The position numbers were made by a program, and so were the translations under genes. From contig CAZJAH010000015.1 of assembly GCA_964544155.1 (NCBI GenBank), positions 1 through 62,535 on the forward strand: a stretch of 62,535 bases of DNA. Reading direction: 5' to 3'. Positions 34,972 to 45,148 of this stretch are shown piece by piece. Within the stretch, counting starts at the first letter, position 1, and the number at the start of each line of letters is the position of its first letter. Source of the stretch: CAZJAH01 sp964544155. Its GTDB lineage: Bacteria > Bacteroidota > Ignavibacteria > Kapaibacteriales > UBA2268. The notes below the pieces were generated by a model that was given only the letters and a program-made list of their open reading frames with translations, was not told the origin of the DNA and made no database searches.

Positions 34972-37065
34972 ATGCTTCCATTAAGGATCGCCTTTTTATG
35001 GCATCAGCATCAGCCTTATTATAAAATGAACGGAGAATTTGTGCTGCCATGGGTGCGGCTGCATGGAGTCAAGGACTATTACGACCTTCCCGAAGTGCTT
35101 TATGAATTCCCCGAAATAAAGCAGACCTTTAATATGGTGCCTTCGCTTATGGCTCAGATAGATGAGTACATTAGCGGTGAAACCAGTGACAAGATCCAGG
35201 CCCTGACCCTTAAAAGAGCTTCAGAGCTGAACGAAAACGATAAGAGGGAGATACTCAGGCTATTTTTCCTTTGTAATGTTGATAATATGATCAGGCCTTA
35301 TCCCAGGTATATTGAGCTTTTCGATAAAGCTCAGAATGTGGAATCCGCTTTATCGACATTCGATGAAAATGACTGGCTGGACTTGCAGGTATGGTATAAC
35401 CTGACCTGGATCGGCCCTTTTTCGCGGCAGCAAAGCCTTATTAAAAGGCTGTTTACCAAAGGCAAATACTTCACAGAGCAGGAAAAGGAATTGCTGATGG
35501 ATATCCACGGGGATATTCTATCATCTATAATCCCGCAGCTTAAAAAGCTTATATCGTTAGATCAAATCGAAGTATGCTGCTCGCCATTCCATCATCCCAT
35601 ACTTCCACTGCTGGTTAATTCCGAAGCCGCCAGGGAATCCATCCCTATGCTGGAGCTGCCCAATCCGGTATTTTCCGCTCCCGATGATGCCGATGCTCAG
35701 ATAAAAATGGCAAAAGATTTTTACAAACAAAAGTTCGGCAGCGATCCGGACGGAATGTGGCCTTCTGAAGGCTCTATATCAATTGACGTTCTGAAAATAA
35801 TTTCCAGGAATAAATTCAAATGGACAGCAAGCGACGAACATGTGCTGAAAAACTCAGCAGGCAAAGGCTTAAAGGAAGTTGATAAATATTTCCCGAGAAA
35901 ATTCAAATACAGAACCAGTGAAATAAACCTGCTGTTCAGAGATCAGTTCTTATCCGACAGAATTGGATTTACCTATTCGAACTGGGATTCATTCGACGCA
36001 GCTAATGACTTTACTCATCATCTCAGAAATATTCGAAATTCCATAATCGACGCCTATGGAGATGAAGCCCTTAAGCACGCGGTAGTGCCGGTGATACTCG
36101 ACGGCGAAAACTGTTGGGAATTCTACCATGACAATGGGGTGCCCTTCCTGCGTGAACTTTATAAGCAGATCACCAACGCTAAAGAATTTGAAACAGTAAC
36201 CTGCTCGGAAGCCGCTTCTGAAGAGCACGCGTCTTACATGAAACCGCTTCATAAAATTGTGGCAGGATCATGGATAAACGCCAATTTTTCTATCTGGATA
36301 GGCCATGAGGATGACCGCAAAGCATGGGCAATGCTCTCTAAAGCAAGAACAGCCCTTGAGCAGAAAAGACAAAAATTATCAGAAGATAAGCTGCACAAGG
36401 CGCTCGATGAAGTATACATTTCCGAAGCATCTGACTGGTGGTGGTGGTATGGCCCGGAGCACAATGCTGAGAATAAGAAAGAATTCGACATTATGTTCCG
36501 CTGGCATGTAGAGCAGATTTACAAAAATGCCGGGCTTGATGTTCCTGAAGAAGTTTATATGGAAATAACTGAGCAGAAAAACATTCAAGAACTTCAATAT
36601 CCGGAAGATGAGATTTCACCTGAGATTGACGGTGTGCTTTCCGGCAAGGATTCATGGAACAAAGCCGGATTCTACAATGCCAAAGGAAGTATGGGCTCAA
36701 TGCATCAGATTGGTGAACTACTGGATAAATTCCTTTTCGGTAGGGATGAGAATAATATTTATTTCCGCCTTGACCTGATAAAAACTCTGGATAGCGATGA
36801 TTTTATTGAGCTGGAAATAACGGATCCTGTTGAATTCAAGGTAATATTCAAAAAGAACGGTTTTAATATAAATAATATCGGCAGCCTTGAGATAGACAGT
36901 TATAAGTATGCCTATGAGGAAATAATAGAGTTCGCGATCTCGGCTGATGTGTTCGACCGATATACAGATAAGCCGGAAATTAATGTATTCCTGCGAACTT
37001 ATTCCGCGGGTAATGAAATCCTCTATCCCCGCCAGGGCAAGCTAAAGCTGAAATTTTCTCAGTAA
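34972..37065 (+). CDS. Glycoside hydrolase family 57 protein
   Basis: This 697-residue GH57 enzyme probably acts on alpha-glucans. Family blocks appear in order: RIAFLWHQHQPYYK, ETKQTF-like NMVPSLM, CSPFHHPILPLL, GMWPSEGSISID (catalytic Glu), VPVILDGENCWEFYHDNG (catalytic Asp) and SEASDWWWWYGPEH near the end of the catalytic part. Residues about 560-697 form a separate beta-rich domain resembling CBM9/DOMON-type modules. No signal peptide is present, so it acts in the cytoplasm, perhaps on glycogen or maltodextrin. GH57 members include amylases, branching enzymes and glucanotransferases, and the exact activity is open. Confidence 0.92.
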   Translation: MLPLRIAFLWHQHQPYYKMNGEFVLPWVRLHGVKDYYDLPEVLYEFPEIKQTFNMVPSLMAQIDEYISGETSDKIQALTLKRASELNENDKREILRLFFLCNVDNMIRPYPRYIELFDKAQNVESALSTFDENDWLDLQVWYNLTWIGPFSRQQSLIKRLFTKGKYFTEQEKELLMDIHGDILSSIIPQLKKLISLDQIEVCCSPFHHPILPLLVNSEAARESIPMLELPNPVFSAPDDADAQIKMAKDFYKQKFGSDPDGMWPSEGSISIDVLKIISRNKFKWTASDEHVLKNSAGKGLKEVDKYFPRKFKYRTSEINLLFRDQFLSDRIGFTYSNWDSFDAANDFTHHLRNIRNSIIDAYGDEALKHAVVPVILDGENCWEFYHDNGVPFLRELYKQITNAKEFETVTCSEAASEEHASYMKPLHKIVAGSWINANFSIWIGHEDDRKAWAMLSKARTALEQKRQKLSEDKLHKALDEVYISEASDWWWWYGPEHNAENKKEFDIMFRWHVEQIYKNAGLDVPEEVYMEITEQKNIQELQYPEDEISPEIDGVLSGKDSWNKAGFYNAKGSMGSMHQIGELLDKFLFGRDENNIYFRLDLIKTLDSDDFIELEITDPVEFKVIFKKNGFNINNIGSLEIDSYKYAYEEIIEFAISADVFDRYTDKPEINVFLRTYSAGNEILYPRQGKLKLKFSQ

Positions 37066-37105
37066 ATATTTTTAATGATAATAAGTATTTAAGGCAACAT
37101 AGTCT

Positions 37106-37129
37106 GTTTCAGCTAATAATATCTGAAAC
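37106..37129. terminator. Weak hairpin between convergent genes
   Basis: GTTTCAG (37106-37112) and CTGAAAC (37123-37129) form a 7-bp stem with a 10-nt loop between the convergent GH57 and propeller-like genes. No T run follows, so termination here is uncertain. Confidence 0.3.
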
Positions 37130-37165
37130 TGTTGTTAACAGCCTAATCATAAGATTATATAAATA

Positions 37166-38407
37166 TCAGGGAGCGCAAGTCATAAGATAGAGCCTTTCGG
37201 ATATTCTGCCTATAGTCTCGTACCTTTTGTCAAAGCGGTTATACCTGGGGGCGATAATCTGATCGACCATCATGCCTGCGTGCAGTTCACCGGTATCGAG
37301 GAAGCGGACTATCATGCTCGATCCGGTAGCGTATGCAACAGTCGGGTGGCCGGGCTTTTTGGCATAATAACTAGTCAGGCTTATATCAGATGCAATGTTA
37401 TATTTTCTGCCTGTAACATTAATAAAACAGTCGAAATTACCGCAACCGGCGAAATACATATCCTCACCGTTCCAGGTAAATTCCGGGGCGCCGCAGTTAA
37501 CGCCACAGTCGTATTCAGTATTATTCAGTACTGTATATCCGTAAGTCTGCCAGTATGCATTGTAGCCGGCAAGTGCGAGATATGGGTGCAGTACAAGGTT
37601 CCAGGCGTCATCATATGCCCTTCCTGTCAGAGGTTCATAGTATTCATCCGAGATAATGACTACCTCCTTATTGCCTGAACTTAACTCCCCGATAAATGCC
37701 GCAACGGTCCCGTTAAGGTTGATTCTTGCTTCTGTTATCCGGGAGTATGTTTGTGATACAGGTTCATCGCCTTTGTAAAGCTGCCATGTAATGCCGTTTT
37801 GAGCGGCATACATCATTTTGCCATCCTTCCAGAAGCCTAAGGGTAGTATGTTGTCGTAAAGAGTAGTTTCCTTTCCGTTGATATTAAGTATATAATCTTC
37901 TCCGCGCATACCCATAAACGCTACCCTGTAGCCGCCGTGCCCAACGTATAATCCCGGTACGCGGTTAAATACTTCATATTTGTGATCTCCGCAGACTACA
38001 TTTTCGATGTTACCGCTGAAATAAGTATAAGCTAAAATACGAGAATCCGGGCTGAATACTATTTCACCGGGATCAGTTGCATTAAGTTTGAGTATTGAAT
38101 CATTAGTAATGATCTCCCATTGCCCGGCAAGTTTAGCAAATGCTGCCCACCGGTATGAATCAGGTGAAAAAACGGGGAAATAAACGGAATCATATACTTC
38201 GGTTTCGAAACCGTTAACGTTTAGCCTGAATTTTCCGGAAAAAGGCTTTGTAATTATCCACCAGTTTTTAGTTGTATCCATACCATAGACAATTACAGGT
38301 TCAGAACCGTCAAATATCATGTAATCCTGGCAGATGTCTTCTGATTGCAGCTGAAAATGCGCGATCAGAATTAACAAAAAAGAAAATATGAGTGAATTAA
38401 TTTTCAT
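37166..38407 (-). CDS. Secreted WD40/propeller-like protein of unknown function
   Basis: The 413-residue precursor starts with a signal peptide (hydrophobic residues 5-20, cleavage near LQS). The mature protein consists of repeated beta-hairpin units with patterns such as FSPDSYRWAAFAKLAGQWEI and FSPDSRILAYTYFSGNIENV, spaced about 45-50 residues apart. These resemble TolB-like or WD40-like (PD40) propeller repeats. It also has several scattered cysteines (DCGVNCGAPEF, CGNFDCF) that might form disulfides in the periplasm. I do not recognise a specific family. It stands alone and diverges from the VWA gene. Confidence 0.75.
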   Translation of the reverse strand: MKINSLIFSFLLILIAHFQLQSEDICQDYMIFDGSEPVIVYGMDTTKNWWIITKPFSGKFRLNVNGFETEVYDSVYFPVFSPDSYRWAAFAKLAGQWEIITNDSILKLNATDPGEIVFSPDSRILAYTYFSGNIENVVCGDHKYEVFNRVPGLYVGHGGYRVAFMGMRGEDYILNINGKETTLYDNILPLGFWKDGKMMYAAQNGITWQLYKGDEPVSQTYSRITEARINLNGTVAAFIGELSSGNKEVVIISDEYYEPLTGRAYDDAWNLVLHPYLALAGYNAYWQTYGYTVLNNTEYDCGVNCGAPEFTWNGEDMYFAGCGNFDCFINVTGRKYNIASDISLTSYYAKKPGHPTVAYATGSSMIVRFLDTGELHAGMMVDQIIAPRYNRFDKRYETIGRISERLYLMTCAP

Positions 38408-38451
38408 GCTTTACTAAATTGATTATATAAATTTGTTTTTTACCAAAATAC

Positions 38452-38518
38452 TTTTAAATTGTCATTGTGTATTTAAAGAAAATAACTGATACTTAAAATT
38501 AACTAAAACAATTTAAAA
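38452..38518. promoter_or_regulatory. Inverted repeat in divergent promoter region
   Basis: TTTTAAATTGT (38452-38462) and ACAATTTAAAA (38508-38518) are perfect 11-bp inverted arms, 45 nt apart, between the divergent propeller and VWA genes. The region is very AT-rich, so coincidence is possible; an operator is the alternative. Confidence 0.3.
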
Positions 38519-38651
38519 ATAATTAACGAAAACTTTTTAAAAGTGCGAACTAAAAAAATGTGACATTATTAATTTTAAACTGTTATTATAATATAAGTAA
38601 AACTGAGTGCTAAAAAATATTCGATTTACATAAAATTTAGGGAAAAAGAGT

Positions 38652-41600
38652 ATGGGGAAAAGACTACATTTTTTGTTTCCGGCCATTTTTCTGGCCGTGA
38701 TATGCATGAGCGGTAAAGCCAACGCTCAGGCTTTTGAATTGTATACCATTCAGGAAGATATGTTTCCGACAGTTGAAGCATTTATCTACGCTGAAGATCC
38801 ATCGGGAGCGCCAATATCAGGTGCCGCCTTTAAGGTGGAGGATTTTAATGTATCCGAAAATGGAACACCGGTTACTGCTGCATCCCCTTACAATTTAAGG
38901 GTAGAGTGTGTGGAAAATGAATATCAATCGCCGGTAAATGTTGTATTTGCGCTTGATATATCAACCTCAATGGATGAAGATGCCGGTAATGGAGAAACGC
39001 GCTATGATTGGGTAAAATACGCCATGAGTGAATTCCTGGATTCACTTAAGCTGCAGCCTCCCGGCGGAGTCTGCATCATGCCTTTTGCCGGTAATACCAG
39101 AGATAACAGCGGATTCCAGACTGATAGGGATATCCTTAACCAGTTTTTGAAAGACCTGCCAACGGCAGATGGGCTAACGAAATTTGACCGTGCTTTTATG
39201 AATGTGCCGCCTCAGCAAAAACCCGGCGCTATCTGGCTGCTGGAGCAAAGGCCCGCTGATATTAGAAGAGTTATCATATTTCTTACAGACGGAAGACACG
39301 AATCTCAAATTCCGTTTGATGAAAATCCAGTTTGGGCAAAATGCAAGGATGAAGGCATTGAAGTTTACAGCATTACTATTGGCCTTTCCATGGAACCTGA
39401 TCTGAGGGAAATTTCGCAGGAAACCGGTGGAAAGGAATATGCTATATGGGATAAAGACGTACTCGTTTCAACTATGTGGGATATAGTCGGCAGGATTCAG
39501 AAACAGGATATTTGCAAACTGGTTTGGGAAGCCCCGCTGGCATGTGAAGGTGATAACCTCGACAGAAATGTCGAAATCACTTATAATCCCCTGACTTTAA
39601 GTGATGCTTCTACATATACAGTACCTCCAAGCGGTGTTACCGAATTACTGATTTCAGAGACAAAACTTCTATTCGGAGCGCCCGGAGTAGGGACTAATCA
39701 AAGGACATTCGACCTTACTTCAACAAAAGGGACTATCGCAATCGAGAGTATGTCAATAGTACCCTCGGCAGCTGATTTTACCGTTGAACCGGCTCCGCCT
39801 TTCAATGTTATCGAAGGTACCCCCACCACTGTTACCGTAACTTATACAGCTGATCCCGCAGGCGATCCGGGTGAATATACTCTCAGCTATAGCGGCACTC
39901 CGTGCAGCCCCGAACCGCTAACACTTATAGCGCCATGCGGCGGGCAGTACACAGAGCAGTTCGATTTCGGACAGGTGGCAAATAATACGGTTAAACCGCA
40001 TACCCTGACAGAAGTTTTTGTTAATAATACACCTGAAATAATTGTAGGCGACGCTCAACTGAGCGGTGCAGACGCCGCTATGTTCAATTTGAAATCCGGA
40101 GGCGGGCCTTTTACTTTAAGCCCATCTCAGGCATTAACTGTCGAAGTGGAATTCAGTCCGACTTCTTTAGGAGCAAAATCAGCTCAAATTGACTACAATA
40201 TTGCTAACGGCGCTGTTTGCGGCAGCCCCTCAACATTATTAAGCGGTGAAAGTATTTCAACTGATTTCCCGATAACTGACTATTCATTTGGTATGATAAG
40301 GGTTAATCATACTGAAAACTACACTTATAATTTAACCAATAATACACAGGCCCCCGCTAATATCACAAAAATCGAACTCATTGATAATGCTGACGGCAAT
40401 TTCGCTTTAGGCAATGATCCGACAGGTTTGATTGACCCGGCTCAAAGCGTTGACCTAATCATAAACTATACACCGAAGGATGCGGGCCCACATGAATGTA
40501 TACTGCAGATAACCGTTGAAGACCTCAGCGCTCCTGTGGAAGCCACAATATCAGGTATCGGCGGACTGCCTGTACTCGATGTTGAAACCGAATTGCAGTT
40601 CGGGCAGTACAAGCTTGGAGAAACAAGCAATGAAATGACACTTACACTAACAAATACCGGAAATATGGATTTGCATATTGAGTCAGTAAGTGATATAAGC
40701 GGTGAATTCATTTTTGTGGGTTCTCCGAACCTTACAGATATAACTATACCGGCAAATAACGGCCAGGAAAGCTTTGAGTTAACCTTTACCCCAACCCAGG
40801 CCGGCCAGAGGACAGATGTAATTGAAATAAGCCATGACGCCGTAGAAGGACCGGAACCGGTTACTTATCAGACGTCCACAGTTGATCTTATCGGATACGG
40901 ATTAAGTCTTGAAATTAATCCCAAAAGTATTGATTTTGAAGAGGTCTTAACCTGTAATACGGCTCAAGAGGTAGTAACTATACCTAACAGCGGAACAGAA
41001 GATACTGACGTTACGGTCTCGATAGACGGCGCCGGCGCTACTGCTTTTTCAGTAGATAAAACATCTTTCTCAATTCCTGCAGGAGAAGAGGGCAGCTTTA
41101 CTGTTACATTCAGCCCGCAGCTGCCTCAGATTTACTTAGCTGATATCAATGTGGAAACGGATTTAGGCACGGCTGTTATACCGGTTACAGGCACAGGTAC
41201 AATCACCAGCGCCGATGTTAAAATTACTAATGATAAATTGAAGTTCGAGGTTGGAAAGATCGCTAACATCAATTTCGATATTACTATTCCGGATTTACAG
41301 GGTAAACTTATTGATGAAATGACCCTGATCTTCGAATTCGAAAACGCGAGAGCTTTCAAATACGAATCATTTATTGCTGATGATGCGTTCACAGGATGGT
41401 CCTGGAATGAAAACATCGAAGCACACAGAGTGACACTAACAGGTACCGGCGCAGGTATCAATTCAGACCAAACTTTTAGTAACACATTCAGGGCAATGAT
41501 TTATCTTTCCGAAAAAAACAAAACAGACTTTTCTGTTACGCTTGAAATGCCTGATGATATTAATTGCCTCACACCGGATTCCGATGCTTCAACAATTGAT

Positions 41601-41909
41601 GTAAACACCTGCTTCAGTTTCGGAAACCTGGTTAATATCAATTACGAAGGTTTTGATCTTTCTGAGATTAAACCAAATCCGGTTAACCTGCCGGTCGAGG
41701 TTGATTACAGCGTAGCTTTTGACGTACACACAAACCTTAAGCTTTTTAACTCTATAGGCGAAGAAGTATGGGTATTCAGCAATAATACCAAAAAAGCCGG
41801 AAAACACAATATAACCATACCTGTTAACGAACTTGGCTCAGGCATATACTTCCTCAGGATGCATGCAGGGCCGTTTACACAAACCAGGAAACTCATTATT
41901 ACAAAATAG
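38652..41909 (+). CDS. VWA-domain, choice-of-anchor-D protein with T9SS sorting domain
   Basis: This 1085-residue precursor has a signal peptide (cleavage near ANA, residue 25). A von Willebrand A domain follows with the metal-ion adhesion motif DISTSMDED (Asp102, Ser104, Ser106) and a later IIFLTDGRHESQ. Then come at least four repeats of the choice-of-anchor-D/ASPM-SPD-2-hydin type, with patterns such as LTLTNTGNMDLHIESVSD and FTPTQAG. A cohesin-like domain comes before the C-terminal type A T9SS sorting domain (EIKPNPVNLPVEVDY to GIYFLRM). It is predicted to be exported by the type IX system to the cell surface and may mediate adhesion. It has its own strong terminator and no operon partner. 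Confidence 0.9.
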   Translation: MGKRLHFLFPAIFLAVICMSGKANAQAFELYTIQEDMFPTVEAFIYAEDPSGAPISGAAFKVEDFNVSENGTPVTAASPYNLRVECVENEYQSPVNVVFALDISTSMDEDAGNGETRYDWVKYAMSEFLDSLKLQPPGGVCIMPFAGNTRDNSGFQTDRDILNQFLKDLPTADGLTKFDRAFMNVPPQQKPGAIWLLEQRPADIRRVIIFLTDGRHESQIPFDENPVWAKCKDEGIEVYSITIGLSMEPDLREISQETGGKEYAIWDKDVLVSTMWDIVGRIQKQDICKLVWEAPLACEGDNLDRNVEITYNPLTLSDASTYTVPPSGVTELLISETKLLFGAPGVGTNQRTFDLTSTKGTIAIESMSIVPSAADFTVEPAPPFNVIEGTPTTVTVTYTADPAGDPGEYTLSYSGTPCSPEPLTLIAPCGGQYTEQFDFGQVANNTVKPHTLTEVFVNNTPEIIVGDAQLSGADAAMFNLKSGGGPFTLSPSQALTVEVEFSPTSLGAKSAQIDYNIANGAVCGSPSTLLSGESISTDFPITDYSFGMIRVNHTENYTYNLTNNTQAPANITKIELIDNADGNFALGNDPTGLIDPAQSVDLIINYTPKDAGPHECILQITVEDLSAPVEATISGIGGLPVLDVETELQFGQYKLGETSNEMTLTLTNTGNMDLHIESVSDISGEFIFVGSPNLTDITIPANNGQESFELTFTPTQAGQRTDVIEISHDAVEGPEPVTYQTSTVDLIGYGLSLEINPKSIDFEEVLTCNTAQEVVTIPNSGTEDTDVTVSIDGAGATAFSVDKTSFSIPAGEEGSFTVTFSPQLPQIYLADINVETDLGTAVIPVTGTGTITSADVKITNDKLKFEVGKIANINFDITIPDLQGKLIDEMTLIFEFENARAFKYESFIADDAFTGWSWNENIEAHRVTLTGTGAGINSDQTFSNTFRAMIYLSEKNKTDFSVTLEMPDDINCLTPDSDASTIDVNTCFSFGNLVNINYEGFDLSEIKPNPVNLPVEVDYSVAFDVHTNLKLFNSIGEEVWVFSNNTKKAGKHNITIPVNELGSGIYFLRMHAGPFTQTRKLIITK

Positions 41910-41938
41910 TACGTTACGCATCTGTTGATTTAGGAGAG

Positions 41939-41971
41939 AAGGCTGTTCCTTTGTGAACAGCCTTTTTTTTA
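41939..41971 (+). terminator. Rho-independent terminator of the VWA gene
   Basis: AAGGCTGTTC (41939-41948) pairs with GAACAGCCTT (41955-41964) around a 6-nt loop and is followed by a long T run. This is the strongest terminator in the window. Confidence 0.92.
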
Positions 41972-42137
41972 TATAATTTTTGCATGATTCCAGGTACGGC
42001 TGAAGCTGTAAAGCAGATTGGAAAACTTTTACTTATGTCAAATAAAGTTTATTGCAAAAAAAGCTCTTTTTTTATCAAATTCCTTAAAATCATTTGCGTC
42101 CATGTTATTATTAAAAAATATTTATCGAAAAAGATTC

Positions 42138-42145
42138 TATTTTTG
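42138..42145 (+). promoter_or_regulatory. Candidate -7 box of the aldolase gene
   Basis: TATTTTTG fits the TAnnTTTG consensus 63 nt before the aldolase ATG. The nearest TTTG upstream (42093) is too far to be its -33 element, so support is partial. Confidence 0.35.
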
Positions 42146-42207
42146 TAAATTAAATTTAAATTCATATCATATTTTATAATGTATAATTTAACCGGAGAAA
42201 AAAGCTT

Positions 42208-43272
42208 ATGATTGACAGGATAAGAGAGTTATTAGGAGATAAAGCCGACAGTTTGCTTAATTTCAGTAATCCTAAAATACCAAAAGACAATCTTTATCTG
42301 CCCTCACCTGATTTTGTGGACAGAGTTTTTATTAATTCAGATCGAAATAACCGTGTAATAGGAAATCTTACCTGGCTGCATAATCACGGCCGCCTTGGCG
42401 GAACCGGCTATCTTTCGATCCTGCCTGTCGACCAGGGCATCGAACACAGCGCCGGCGCGAGCTTCGCAAAGAACACCGAATATTTCGATCCCGAAAAAAT
42501 TGTAGAGCTGGCTATAGAAGGCGGTTGCAATGGTGTAGCTTCCACATTCGGAGTTCTCGGTATGGTCGCCCGCAAATATGCGCACAAAATACCCTTTATA
42601 GTAAAAGTTAATCATAATGAGCTGCTAACCTATCCGAACAGTTACGACCAGATCATGTTCGGCAGGATTGAACAGGCATTTGAAATGGGCGCGGCCTGCA
42701 TAGGAGCTACAATTTACTTCGGATCGGAAGAAAGCAACAGGCAGATTGTTGAAATAGCCGAAGCTTTCAACTATGCCCATGAGCTGGGTATGGGTACAAT
42801 ACTCTGGTGCTACCTCAGAAACTCGGAATTCAAGAAAGATAAAGACTACCACACTGCCGCTGACCTTACAGGCCAGGCTAACCACCTCGGCGTGACTTTG
42901 GAGGCGGACATAATAAAGCAGAAACTACCAAAAAATAATGGCGGATTTAAGGCAATGAACATGGGCGAATCCAGCTACGGTAAGATTGATGACAGAGTTT
43001 ATAGTGAGCTGACTTCAGACCATCCGATAGACCTGACCCGCTACCAGGTGGCTAATTGCTACATGGGCTGCGCAGGATTGATCAACAGCGGCGGCGCTTC
43101 GGCAGATAATGATTTCGCTCAGGCTACTGAAACGGCTGTTATCAATAAAAGGGCAGGCGGCACAGGGCTTATTTCAGGAAGAAAAGCCTTCCAGAGGCCT
43201 ATGGCTGAAGGCATTAAGCTGCTCAACACAATACAGGATGTTTATCTCTGCGATGATGTCACCGTAGCTTAA
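42208..43272 (+). CDS. fbaB: Class I fructose-bisphosphate aldolase (DhnA/FbaB type)
   Basis: The 354-residue Schiff-base aldolase cleaves fructose 1,6-bisphosphate in glycolysis and makes it in gluconeogenesis. Highly conserved blocks include LPVDQGIEHSAGASFAKN, GGCNGVASTFGVLGMVARKY, IPFIVKVNHNELLTYPN, IYFGSEESNRQIVEIAEAF and INKRAGGTGLISGRKAFQRP. These match the DhnA-type class I enzyme found in Bacteroidota, and the length is normal. GGAG sits a few bases before the start. The gene is flanked by terminators on both sides and is a single-gene unit. Metal-dependent class II aldolase is not in the window. Confidence 0.95.
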   Translation: MIDRIRELLGDKADSLLNFSNPKIPKDNLYLPSPDFVDRVFINSDRNNRVIGNLTWLHNHGRLGGTGYLSILPVDQGIEHSAGASFAKNTEYFDPEKIVELAIEGGCNGVASTFGVLGMVARKYAHKIPFIVKVNHNELLTYPNSYDQIMFGRIEQAFEMGAACIGATIYFGSEESNRQIVEIAEAFNYAHELGMGTILWCYLRNSEFKKDKDYHTAADLTGQANHLGVTLEADIIKQKLPKNNGGFKAMNMGESSYGKIDDRVYSELTSDHPIDLTRYQVANCYMGCAGLINSGGASADNDFAQATETAVINKRAGGTGLISGRKAFQRPMAEGIKLLNTIQDVYLCDDVTVA

Positions 43273-43295
43273 GTATTTACAATAATTTACACCCG

Positions 43296-43330
43296 GCAGC
43301 GATAATATTCAGGTTATCGCTGCTTTTTTT
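43296..43330 (+). terminator. Rho-independent terminator of the aldolase gene
   Basis: GCAGCGATAA (43296-43305) and TTATCGCTGC (43314-43323) form a perfect 10-bp stem with an 8-nt loop followed by a T run. Confidence 0.9.
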
Positions 43331-43381
43331 TGTGCGGCATACTTTTTTACGATAAATGATCAGGCTGGTATTCATTAATAA

Positions 43382-45130
43382 ATGAAAGAACTCAAAAGGC
43401 TTTTGCCTTACATAAAAAAATACAAATACAGGCTTTATCTAGGCTTTCTGTTCGTAACTATTTCCAATATATGCTCTACTTATGTGCCCCGGGTGGTTGG
43501 AAATGTCGTCGATACAGTTATGGCAGGGGGCTACAGTATGGATAACATATACATTCAGCTTGGATTTATAATATTGCTTACGGCAGGCAGCGGCAGCTTT
43601 ATGTTTTTAACAAGGCGGACGATCATCGTCGCTTCAAGGCTGATTGAATACGACCTTCGCTCCGATCTGCTGGATACGATCAAGGGCCAAAGCATGAGCT
43701 TTTATCACAGGAATTCCACCGGTTCGCTAATGGCTCATGCTACTAATGATATCCCGGCCGCGAGGGAATTTCTCGGCCCGGCAATAATGTATTCGGCAAA
43801 TACCATAACTACATTCGCTTTCGCGCTTTACTTTATGCTCAGCCTTGATGTTCAGATCACTCTTGTGGGTCTTATTCCGCTGCCCTTCATAGCCATAGCT
43901 ACATATTTAATCGGGAGTAAAGTCCACGTGGCATTCCGCGATGTGCAAGATCAGTTTTCAACGCTGACATCACAAACTCAGGAGGCTTTTTCGGGTGTAC
44001 GCGTGATAAGGGCGTATTCCAGGGAAGAATACGAAAGAGAAAAATTCGGCGAGATTAGCCATGATTATCTTAAAAAATACATAAAACTCTCACGCTATCA
44101 GGCTATTACCATGCCGCTTCTTATGGTGCTTGTAGGATTTGCCATTATAGCCGTGCTTGGTTTTGGGGGATTGCGGGTTATACAGGGCCATGTTACTCTG
44201 GGCGACCTGACGCAATTTTTCATTTACCTCAACCTGCTTATCTGGCCTGTGGCGGCTATCGGCTGGATTACTAATATCATACAAAGGGCATCAGCATCTG
44301 CCGGAAGGCTTGGAAGGCTCATGGAACAAAAAGTTGAGATTACCGATACGGATGAAACCGACCACAGCATTAGCAGAATTAAAGGCATGATCCATTTTGA
44401 AAATGTGAACCTTAAATATTCCGGATCTGAAGAGCAGGTATTAAAGGATATCAGCCTGAAAATACCCGAAGGTACATCTCTGGGAATAATCGGTAATGTA
44501 GGAAGCGGCAAATCATCCCTTGGTAATCTGCTGGCAAGGCTATATCTGCCAACAAAAGGAAAGATATACATAGACGGAAATGAAATTGAAAAAATACCGC
44601 TCAGTACACTTAGAAACAGCGTCAGCATTGTTGAGCAGGATTCATTCCTTTTCTCAGCTTCAATACTGGAAAATATCCGCTTCGGAAATCCGGATGCTGA
44701 TTTCGAAAAGGTTAAAAAAGCCGCTGAGATAGTTCAGCTGCATGATGAAATCGAGAAATTCCCCGACAAATACGAAACTGTACTCGGCGAGAGAGGAATA
44801 TCCCTGTCAGGAGGACAAAAGCAAAGGATTTCAATTGCCAGGGCGCTTCTCCGCGAACCTAAAATACTTGTACTCGATGACGCTCTTTCCGCGGTTGACG
44901 CCGAAACAGAAGTTAAGATCATCAAAGGACTGCGCGAATACATGAAAAGCAGGACTACTGTCATTATATCGCACAGGATATCTACTCTCAGCGATTCAGA
45001 TAAGATCATTACCATGGATAATGGCAGAATTATCGAAGAAGGCAATCATGATGAGTTAATTGAAAGAAAAGGCAAGTATGCCGGTATTTACGCTAAGCAA
45101 AAGCTCGAAGAAGAGCTTTCGCACATGTAG
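43382..45130 (+). CDS. ABC transporter, fused permease and ATPase (exporter type)
   Basis: This 582-residue half-transporter has a six-helix transmembrane domain (about 1-310) and an ATPase domain. Walker A is GNVGSGKSS, the Q-loop contains IVEQDSFLF, the signature is LSGGQKQR, Walker B is ILVLDDALSA and the switch is ISHRIS. The arrangement matches lipid, drug or peptide exporters of the MsbA/MdlB type, which work as dimers. No substrate is evident. It lies 18 nt from the convergent priA gene with no terminator between them, so transcripts may overlap. Confidence 0.92.
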   Translation: MKELKRLLPYIKKYKYRLYLGFLFVTISNICSTYVPRVVGNVVDTVMAGGYSMDNIYIQLGFIILLTAGSGSFMFLTRRTIIVASRLIEYDLRSDLLDTIKGQSMSFYHRNSTGSLMAHATNDIPAAREFLGPAIMYSANTITTFAFALYFMLSLDVQITLVGLIPLPFIAIATYLIGSKVHVAFRDVQDQFSTLTSQTQEAFSGVRVIRAYSREEYEREKFGEISHDYLKKYIKLSRYQAITMPLLMVLVGFAIIAVLGFGGLRVIQGHVTLGDLTQFFIYLNLLIWPVAAIGWITNIIQRASASAGRLGRLMEQKVEITDTDETDHSISRIKGMIHFENVNLKYSGSEEQVLKDISLKIPEGTSLGIIGNVGSGKSSLGNLLARLYLPTKGKIYIDGNEIEKIPLSTLRNSVSIVEQDSFLFSASILENIRFGNPDADFEKVKKAAEIVQLHDEIEKFPDKYETVLGERGISLSGGQKQRISIARALLREPKILVLDDALSAVDAETEVKIIKGLREYMKSRTTVIISHRISTLSDSDKIITMDNGRIIEEGNHDELIERKGKYAGIYAKQKLEEELSHM

Positions 45131-45148
45131 ATATTTTAAATACAACTG

